Below are positions 1-6,400 of a DNA stretch of 8,234 nt, piece by piece. The stretch covers positions 1 to 8,234 of the forward strand of contig PLBX01000250.1 in the NCBI GenBank assembly GCA_003135495.1, read 5' to 3'. A program made the translations under genes and the position numbers. Within the stretch, counting starts at the first letter, position 1, and each line of letters starts with the position of its first letter. Source of the stretch: Acidobacteriaceae bacterium (GTDB lineage: Bacteria > Acidobacteriota > Terriglobia > Terriglobales > Acidobacteriaceae). A model generated the notes under the pieces. The model was not told the DNA's origin. It did not search any database and was given only the letters and a program-made list of their open reading frames with translations.

Positions 1-11
1 TCTACGGATAG

Positions 12-128
12 AGGGTAGGTCTTTACGAATCGGAGTCTCGCTTCAGTGAACGCATCCGTGAGTAGGCACTGTTGCAGCAGATCAAAGGTATGGGCACGCT
101 GATCGCACTGACCTTGACAAGTGATCGA
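12..128 (+). pseudogene. IS110-family transposase remnant
   Basis: The plus-strand frame from about base 24 reads YESRFSERIRE, then a TAG stop at 63-65, then ALLQQIKGMGTLIALTL up to about base 116. The second part matches the conserved block of IS110-family transposases (consensus close to LLxQIKGVGTLIALTxVL), which opens the C-terminal Transposase_20 / helix-hairpin-helix region. The expected continuation (DDPxRFxxSRDVGxxLGLxP) is not recognisable in any frame after about base 120. The copy is therefore both interrupted by a stop and cut short. An intact IS110 transposase is usually about 330-420 residues, so only about 30 remain here. The left part may continue outside the window, but the frame also has a stop at 9-11. 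The family call is from memory of the motif, not from a search. Confidence 0.72.
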
Positions 129-449
129 GCGAGACATTCGTGGTCGTTCGTAGTTGCTCGAGAAGTTCACGTTGCCTTTGGGGTATCCTCAGGAGTGGGC
201 TCCGGCCACTCCTCCAGGCGCACCAAAGGCAGCCCGGCCAAGGGAGTTGGCGAAGATCGGGACGGTCGGACCCGAATCGTTGCCAGATGCGTTGCCACTT
301 AAGCGCCAAGCGATAATATTCCGGCCCGAATCAGGTGACTTGGTCCGAATGTAAGTGACTGAATCCAAGTGGCGGCGCCTCGGAAAGTACATCTCATAAT
401 CCGTAGTCGTAGGTTGCGGAAGCAAGTGTAAGTGCCCAGCGAGAAATGA
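121..449. other. Intergenic stretch, no supportable gene
   Basis: About 330 bases lie between the transposase remnant and the end of the four-gene block. Short open frames exist on both strands, including a 66-codon plus-strand frame at 154-354 and a 78-codon minus-strand frame at 189-425. They overlap each other, have no convincing ribosome binding site, and give low-complexity Pro/Arg-rich peptides that I do not recognise. The stretch may be further decayed insertion-sequence DNA. The only structure I can point to is a degenerate tandem repeat at 328-366. Confidence 0.5.
328..366. repeat. Degenerate tandem direct repeat, two ~20-bp units
   Basis: Two adjacent units, 328-346 (GAATCAGGTGACTTGGTCC) and 347-366 (GAATGTAAGTGACTGAATCC), share GAAT, GTGACT and TCC in the same order. 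There is one length difference, and the intervening bases differ. The repeat may be the worn end of a mobile element or chance. No function can be assigned. Confidence 0.3.
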
Positions 450-471
450 CCGCTGTAAGGAAATTCAGCGG
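450..471 (-). terminator. Possible hairpin terminator of the block
   Basis: A perfect 6-bp inverted repeat, CCGCTG (450-455) and CAGCGG (466-471), surrounds a 10-base loop. Read on the minus strand it begins 1 base after the TAA stop of the 367-residue gene. It is followed by TCATTTCTC, which is only modestly T-rich. The position suits the end of the transcription unit, but the short stem and weak T-tract make it a weak intrinsic terminator at best. Confidence 0.38.
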
Positions 472-472
472 G

Positions 473-1576
473 TTAGTAGATAGTGATTCCAACCGAGTGC
501 GCACCCGATTGCGGACCGGCCGGACCTACAAAATTGTTGCGCTGGCATTCCGCGGCAGCGGCGCCCACATAACAAAAGAAGCCGTTGAGCTGTCCATTGG
601 GATTCTTCTGATTCGCGATTAGCTTGCCGAGTACCGGTGGTAGTCCGGCGGCAACGCATGCGTAGCCTGGCGCGCCACTTGCAGCAGGTAATCCATTGCA
701 GGTTTCAGATCCGTCCGTTTTGGCTTCCAGCATGCACTGGGTAGCGTTCGCAACGACATACGTGATTGTGGTAGCGGTGACACTACTAACGGTGTTATAT
801 CCGTTGCACGGATCAGTCGGTCCGCCGCTGCCGCTGATTAAGCCCGCCACCAGGATTCGCATACCTCCGGCAAAACCTGTGTACTTGTCGGAAGCTGCCT
901 GTCCATTCAACATAGTGACGGTGAGCGTAACCATTGTGTTCGATCCGATAATCGTTAGCGTGGGCGCTTGCTGTACGTAGCCAGCTATGAATGCATTGCC
1001 GGGATCCCCAAACGAATTTGCGATGTGGAAATCCGTACCGCCGCTGCCAAAATTCGATCCATCCGACATCAGCGACATGGTGTGCGCGGATATTTCCGAC
1101 GATCCGGTAGTGAGACTGTATGTGCCGACAGGCAGTTTACAGGGGTACGAAGAGCAGACCGTGTTTTGGTCGGCGACAAGAGGAACTGAGACTTGGGTAT
1201 TTGCTTTAGGGTTGGTCTGCGACGACAGCAGCGGTCCGGTGTGGGCGTAGAGCATACCTGGCATACAGCCACCAACTAGCACCCCCGGGCTTAGAAGGCA
1301 GTGGAGCCCAGCGTCGTAGATGTTGATCATTGATTTTTGCGACGTATAGACGTTTGCGGCATCCCACGAAGCGGTGGAAACGGAGAGTGGAGCGCTAAGA
1401 GTGACCGTGTCGAGCAGATGGTGGGTAGGGGAGTTGCCCCAATTGCTCGCAGCAGAGTGAATCTGCGTGCCAGAGATGTAGCTGCTGTAAGCCTGCGCGA
1501 AGGCAACGCCTGTTCCCGCGGAAAGGCCGTTTAGAGGTAACAGGATGATAAGAGCCGCTCTGATTATGTTTTCCAT
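473..1576 (-). CDS. Secreted protein of unknown function, paralogue 3 (367 aa)
   Basis: I do not recognise a named family. Residues 1-27 form a signal peptide (charged start, hydrophobic IIRAALIILLPLNGLSAG, cleavage after VAFA), so the product is exported. It shares ordered motifs with the two genes upstream of it: YDAGLHC (87-93), HTG (112-114), and TVCSSYPCKLPVGTY (139-153), closely matching TVCTSIPCTLPAGLY in the 333-residue paralogue. Residues about 205-281 form a beta-rich Gly/Thr/Ser segment (GGMRILVAGLISG, then CNGYNTVSSVTATTITYVV). It resembles residues 136-203 of the 333-residue paralogue, but here it follows the PC motif instead of preceding it. The C-terminus is SVGITIY, a hydrophobic strand ending in Tyr. 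Nine Cys remain after cleavage, suggesting disulfides. The ATG start lies 10 bases after the stop of the 252-residue gene and has no clear Shine-Dalgarno site, so translational coupling is likely. It is the last gene of the block. Confidence 0.85.
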   Translation of the reverse strand: MENIIRAALIILLPLNGLSAGTGVAFAQAYSSYISGTQIHSAASNWGNSPTHHLLDTVTLSAPLSVSTASWDAANVYTSQKSMINIYDAGLHCLLSPGVLVGGCMPGMLYAHTGPLLSSQTNPKANTQVSVPLVADQNTVCSSYPCKLPVGTYSLTTGSSEISAHTMSLMSDGSNFGSGGTDFHIANSFGDPGNAFIAGYVQQAPTLTIIGSNTMVTLTVTMLNGQAASDKYTGFAGGMRILVAGLISGSGGPTDPCNGYNTVSSVTATTITYVVANATQCMLEAKTDGSETCNGLPAASGAPGYACVAAGLPPVLGKLIANQKNPNGQLNGFFCYVGAAAAECQRNNFVGPAGPQSGAHSVGITIY

Positions 1577-1586
1577 AAGGATTCGC

Positions 1587-2345
1587 TCAGAAAATAAGTA
1601 CCATAGGGGGCTTCGGCAGTATTCCGGTTGCGTGTTGCGCTAAAGTCGGATCGGTCAGCGGTGGCGTGATCGCAGCCGGCAGGCCGGGAGACGCTGCCAT
1701 GCAGAAAGTGCAAGACGGCGGATTTCCTGAAGGACAGCCTGCCGGAAGCAATCCCGCATTCAGGCCAGTGCCTCCCGAACCGCCGAGCCATACGTCAAAT
1801 AAATACATGTAACCTGACGAATCGTCTCCCCATAAAGCGGCACACTGGAGAGCACAGTCGGTAGCGAGGGCGAGGGCGTATTGGCCGGCTGGGAGCGTGC
1901 ACGGGATTGAGCAATTCGGAGTTCTCTGCCATGAAAGTGTGTTGAGACCGATTTGCGGAGCGAAGGCGTTGCCTGCCAATTGGCCGGTATGCACCATCAT
2001 CTGCCCGGCGAGAGAAGCAGCGCTCGGTCCTTTAACATAGTAGAGACCGAGATCGTAGTGAGTTGTTGTGCTGATGTCAGCCGTCTGTACCGAGTAAGCA
2101 ATCCAGTTAGTCACGCACGATGACGGAATATCAAAGCCCCATGCGGTAATGCCACCGCTTACGCCGCTCGGGCAGTTGTATTGAATCCCGCCGGAAGGCA
2201 TTCCAGGCGTGCAGAGAGCAGATCCAGTCGTGCTGACAGTGATAGCAGATTCTGAAAGATAGATATTGTGTTCCGCGCACTGATTAGCGAACGCTCGGAT
2301 AGGAAGGACTCCAAGCAAAAGAATAATTATGATCAGCTGCTTCAC
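1587..2345 (-). CDS. Secreted Cys-rich protein of unknown function, paralogue 2 (252 aa)
   Basis: I do not recognise a named family. The signal peptide is residues 1-20 (MKQ, then a run of Ile/Leu, cleavage after AFA). The mature N-terminal half aligns by eye with the 333-residue gene: WGFDIPSSCVTN (69-80) against VGFRIPTPCITT, then YDLGLYYVKG (97-106) against YDIGLYCVSG. The HTG motif is at 119-121 and SIPCTLPAG at 146-154, the latter identical in the 333-residue gene. CALQCAALWGDD (164-175) matches CAQLLGDAD there. This is the shortest paralogue; it lacks the extra beta-rich module of the other two. A Cys cluster at 204, 212 and 215 is particular to this copy. The C-terminus PPMVLIF ends in an aromatic residue. 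The start is GTG at 2343-2345, chosen because a perfect AGGAGG lies 4 bases upstream. Stop is TGA. Role unknown; it is probably periplasmic, outer-surface or extracellular. Confidence 0.86.
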   Translation of the reverse strand: MKQLIIIILLLGVLPIRAFANQCAEHNIYLSESAITVSTTGSALCTPGMPSGGIQYNCPSGVSGGITAWGFDIPSSCVTNWIAYSVQTADISTTTHYDLGLYYVKGPSAASLAGQMMVHTGQLAGNAFAPQIGLNTLSWQRTPNCSIPCTLPAGQYALALATDCALQCAALWGDDSSGYMYLFDVWLGGSGGTGLNAGLLPAGCPSGNPPSCTFCMAASPGLPAAITPPLTDPTLAQHATGILPKPPMVLIF

Positions 2346-2349
2346 GAGA

Positions 2350-2355
2350 CCTCCT
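2350..2355 (-). promoter_or_regulatory. Strong ribosome binding site overlapping upstream stop codon
   Basis: On the minus strand this reads AGGAGG. It is 4 bases before the GTG start of the 252-residue gene and overlaps the TAG stop (2354-2356) of the 333-residue gene. The overlap decides the GTG start and suggests translational coupling of the two genes. Confidence 0.8.
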
Positions 2356-3355
2356 AATAGATAAGAAGCTTGACGGGCTTTATAGGCGCCGAAGCACCTT
2401 GGGTTGTGTTCCAGACGGCAGTTGTATTGCTGACCGCAAAATTCATGCTCGCAGGCAAGCCAGCGGCATCGTAAGAAGTTGACGAGGACGTGAACGGGTA
2501 GATTAAACCGCGGTCAGCATCGCCCAGAAGTTGAGCGCAGGTTACGGGTTTTAAGACATCGCTGCATGTGGTCCCGATTGCCGCCGCGTACAGACCTGCT
2601 GGAAGCGTGCACGGAATAGACGTGCAGACAGTACGGCCGTCCGCAATCCAAGGCAATGCATTTTGGCAGACTAGAGCGACGGAACTGTTCGTACATACGC
2701 TGGGGCTGCCGAACCCGGACGGAAAAGTAGTGGTAGATGTAACATTGCAAGAAATCCCGGTTGCAGTGGACACGGAGCTTTTTGAGGTGAGGGTAATTGA
2801 GGTCGTTCCTGATGCGGACGTGACGGGATAGCTTCCGTTGAATTGAACACAAGCACTCAGCGCGGCGATTCCACCGACCGGGAAATCGGCGGGTTGAAAA
2901 GATCCGGGGCTGCCGGAGACGGTAATCGTCTTTCCGGAGCCGCTAGCTTTTGCGCCCTTGATAGTCGCAACAATGCGGCTGTTCGTAAACCAGTTGCCAT
3001 AGATGGGTCCGGTGTGAACATAGAGAGCACCGGAGTAACTGCCAGTCGCGCAATCACCGCTTACGCAATAGAGTCCGATGTCGTAAGTGGTCGGCGCGCT
3101 CGAAGCGCTTGTGTCCACGCGCCAGACGTGATAACTGACGTTAGTGGTGATACAAGGAGTTGGTATTCTAAAACCCACGGCGCCAACGCCGCCCGGAGCA
3201 GAGTAGCCCATGTTTTGCGTCGCACTTATAGTGGCAATACCGGAGTCCGCCCCGGTGTTTGAAATCTCACACCCGGTCTGAGCCCATGCCGATGGCGTGA
3301 GCCAGAATAAAGCCGCAACCGCGCTAAGCCTAAGCACTTTGTATACTTGTAGCAA
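2354..3355 (-). CDS. Secreted Cys-rich protein of unknown function, paralogue 1 (333 aa)
   Basis: I do not recognise a named family. Residues 1-25 are a signal peptide (hydrophobic LSAVAALFWLT, cleavage after AWA), so the product is exported. Shared family blocks appear in order: GFRIPTPCIT (61-70), YDIGLYCVSG (91-100), HTG (114-116), TVCTSIPCTLPAGLY (242-256), CAQLLGDADRG (273-283). A Gly/Ser/Thr beta-rich module (about 136-203, with FQPADFPVGGIAALSAC and FNGSYPVTSASGTTSITLT) sits between HTG and the PC motif. It is absent from the 252-residue paralogue and moved in the 367-residue one. Twelve Cys remain in the mature chain. The C-terminus KPVKLLIY is a hydrophobic strand ending in Tyr. The start is TTG at 3353-3355, preferred because AGGAGT lies 5 bases upstream; no ATG is near. 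Stop is TAG. It is first of the three-gene run, 109 bases after the large surface-protein gene. It may have its own promoter, but I see no convincing -35/-10 pair. Confidence 0.86.
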   Translation of the reverse strand: MLQVYKVLRLSAVAALFWLTPSAWAQTGCEISNTGADSGIATISATQNMGYSAPGGVGAVGFRIPTPCITTNVSYHVWRVDTSASSAPTTYDIGLYCVSGDCATGSYSGALYVHTGPIYGNWFTNSRIVATIKGAKASGSGKTITVSGSPGSFQPADFPVGGIAALSACVQFNGSYPVTSASGTTSITLTSKSSVSTATGISCNVTSTTTFPSGFGSPSVCTNSSVALVCQNALPWIADGRTVCTSIPCTLPAGLYAAAIGTTCSDVLKPVTCAQLLGDADRGLIYPFTSSSTSYDAAGLPASMNFAVSNTTAVWNTTQGASAPIKPVKLLIY

Positions 3356-3360
3356 ACCAA

Positions 3361-3366
3361 ACTCCT
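3361..3366 (-). promoter_or_regulatory. Ribosome binding site for a TTG start
   Basis: The minus strand reads AGGAGT, 5 bases before the TTG at 3353-3355. It supports this non-standard start over any other in-frame codon. Confidence 0.7.
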
Positions 3367-3464
3367 AATCTACTGCTTTGTGATTCGAACCCTTGGAACG
3401 CCGGGATGTGACGATACCTGCCAAGTTACGCGGCACCAATTAATATTCCAGCTCACAAAATGCC

Positions 3465-6400
3465 TTACTTCAACTTCACATCCTCACGTAACGCAAAATC
3501 CTTGGTTTTGCTGCTTGCATTTGCTGGGGAACAGCAACACTGCTGTATGGAGCTTTCTACAACCTCAGTGACCGAAGCGGAGTTCGCGCTATAGTTTGCA
3601 GCGCCCGCATAATTCGCCGTGATGGTGTAAGACCCTAAGGGCAGCTTAGCTGTAGTGAAAGTTGCTTTGCCAGAAGCCAATGTGGAGGAGGCTAGTACCG
3701 TGGAACCCTTCATGAACTTTACGGCGCCAGTGGGAACACCTACAGATGACGTTACATTGACTGTGAATGTTACCGATTGTCCGGAGGCGGATGGATTTTG
3801 CGACGTTTGGAGGTATGCCGATGGAGAAGCCTTATTTACAATCTGAGTTAGTGGTTGTGACGCAGCAGTCATATAAGTCGCGTCGCCGCTGTAAACCGCA
3901 GTGATCGAGTGAGAACCGGCACCCAGAAACGACGTCGATAAACTTGCACTGTTACCGGCCAGGGCAACCGTGCCCAAGGTGTTTCCATCGGACTGGAATG
4001 TAACGCTTCCGGTCGGCGTGTTAGCTGTCGCGACCGTTGCAGTGAAGGTCAACAGTTGTCCGTAGCTTGATGGATTGAGACGGGAAGCTACGACGGCGCT
4101 GCTTGCATTTTTGTTCACGACCTGTGAAATGCTAGCGACGCTCGCAGCGAACTGGGCATCGCCGTTATAGGTAAGAGTAATATTGTGGGTCCCCGCGATC
4201 AAATTGGAAATATTGACGCTCGCGACTCCTCCGTTAAGTGCAGCTGTAGCGATAGCGACCCCGCCGTCCTGAAACGTAACTGTTTCACCATTAGGAACCG
4301 ATCCAAAAGGCGAACTGACTGTGGCGCTGAACGTTAGCACTTGCCCCACAACCGACGGATTCGCGGATGACGTGAGCGCCGCCGTTGTACTACATTTGCC
4401 TACGATCTGCGACAACGCTGAAGAGGTGGTCGAGATGAAATTGGAGTCGCCGCTATAAGAAGTTGTGATGGAGTGTGTACCGATCGCCAGGGTGCTCACG
4501 GTGATCGCCGAAGAATTGTTTGCGACGGTAGCTTTTCCGAGGCTGTTCGAACCGTCGACAAAAGTGATTGTACCGGTTGCATTGCCGCCGAGTTGCGGTG
4601 TCAGAGATGCGGTGAATGTTATACCCTGGTTGTGACAGGATGGGTTAGCGCTAGGAGTTACATTTAGAGCAGCACTAGCGACATTCACTGACTGCATCAA
4701 CGTTGCCGAAGTGCCGGCTTGATAGTTGGAATCTCCAGTGTAAGTGGCCGCGAGGAAATGGTTTCCGGCGCCTAATGATGAAATATTAAAAGCCGCTTGG
4801 CCATTACTCAATGGCGCCACTCCAAGAACATTCGCGCCATCGGTGAAGGTCACTGTTCCTGTAGGAGGGGATCCGCCTGAAGGGGCAACTGCTGCATTCA
4901 GCACGACAGATTGCCCGAAAGTCGAAGGATTCGGCGACGAAGTCAGGTTGGTTGTGGTGGCGAATGAGTTAATTGTTTCAAGCAAAGCAGAAGACTTGCT
5001 GGGCAAATAGCTTGAATCTCCAGCGTAACTCGCAAAGATGGAGTGCGTTCCTACGCTAAGGGATGATGTGGTGAAGCTGGCTTGGCCATTTGTGATAGGC
5101 ACGGTTCCGAGAGAAGTTGCTCCATCGTAGAAAGTCACCTCGCCGCTCTCCGCGCCAGCGACAACTGTGGGCGTTACTGTCGCGGTAAAAGTAGCAGCCT
5201 GTCCTACGACGGCCGGGTTCAGAGAGGACGATAGAGACGTAGTGGTGGAGAAACGGAAATTTGCAGCGATGTTGCGCAAGATTGTAACGCTATTAGCGCC
5301 CGCAACGGCCAAATCTGGTTTGCCGTCGTGGTTGTAGTCGCCGGTGGCAATGGCGGGGCCAACTGCGCCGAGCGTGAACGGCATTTGAAATGTCCCGTCG
5401 CCATTTCCCAGGAGAAGAAAATTCCCGTCCCCTGAGGCGACGTCCAACTTACCGTCGCCGTCGAAATCTGCAACAGCTAAAGATTGAATCTGTGCAAGAT
5501 ATAAACTTAGGGTTACACTCGACAACGCTGTCTGGAATGTTCCATCGCCGTTCCCCAGAAGCACGCTAATTCCAGCACTTGTACACGTATCGTCCGAACA
5601 TTCGTTGGCCACTACCAGATCTAATTTTCCGTCCCCGTTGACATCGGTGATCGCCAATGAATACGCACTCCCGGTGCCTCCCGGTGAGTAGCTGACCGCG
5701 GGTTTGAATGATCCATCTCCGTTGCCGAGCAAAACAGAAATCGTTGCGTTGCTGCATATACTGGAACCGGGGCATTGGTTGGAGACGACAATATCCAGAT
5801 TGCCATCGCCGTTCAAATCGCCTACTGCAACGAAAGATGCCTGCGGGCCGCTCGATCCGTAACTGAGAGCTGTCTGGAAAGTTCCGTCTCCGTTCCCCAG
5901 CAACACACTAACAGCGCCGGTCGCGCAATTAGTATCGATGCACTGGTTGGCCAGCACTGCATCCAACTTCCCGTCGGCGTTCACATCCGCCAGCGCCACA
6001 GAAACCGCGTTGACCCCACCTGAACTGTAAGTTGCGGCAGGTTGGAAAGTTCCGTCTCGATTGCCCAGCAATATGGCCACATTGCCGTTTGAACAGTTCG
6101 TAGAGCTTATACACTGGTTTGCCACCGCGATATCCGAAATACCGTCTCCGCTCAAGTCGCCCGCGGATATTGCATTGGCCAGCGTTCCGCCGGAGCCATA
6201 ACTCAGGGCCGGCTGAAAGGTGCCATCACCATTACCTGCAAGAACACTGACTGAGCCGGACGCGCAATTAATGTCAGCGCACTGGTTTGCGACGATTAAA
6301 TCCCAGTTACCATCTCCGTTAATGTCCGCTACTGTCGCGGAAACAGCTTGCGAACCAGCCATCCCGTAAGTTAACGGGGCCTGCAACGTTCCATCTCCGT

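Noticed and set aside
154..354. A 66-codon plus-strand frame (Pro/Arg-rich) right of the transposase remnant.
   Set aside because: There is no ribosome binding site, it overlaps an opposing frame of similar length, and I recognise no motif.
2843..3262. A 139-codon plus-strand open frame opposite the 333-residue gene.
   Set aside because: The opposite strand has a signal peptide, paralogue motifs and a placed ribosome binding site; the plus-strand peptide has no such support.
3382..3391. GATTCGAACC, whose reverse complement GGTTCGAATC is the T-loop core of many tRNAs.
   Set aside because: The flanking bases do not form a T-stem, and no acceptor or anticodon arm can be built around it; it is likely chance in the 109-base gap.
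3356..3464. Possible terminator after the large gene (CTTGG...CCAAG and TGCC...GGCA pairings).
   Set aside because: Stems are only 4-5 bp with long loops and there is no T-tract; too weak to annotate.
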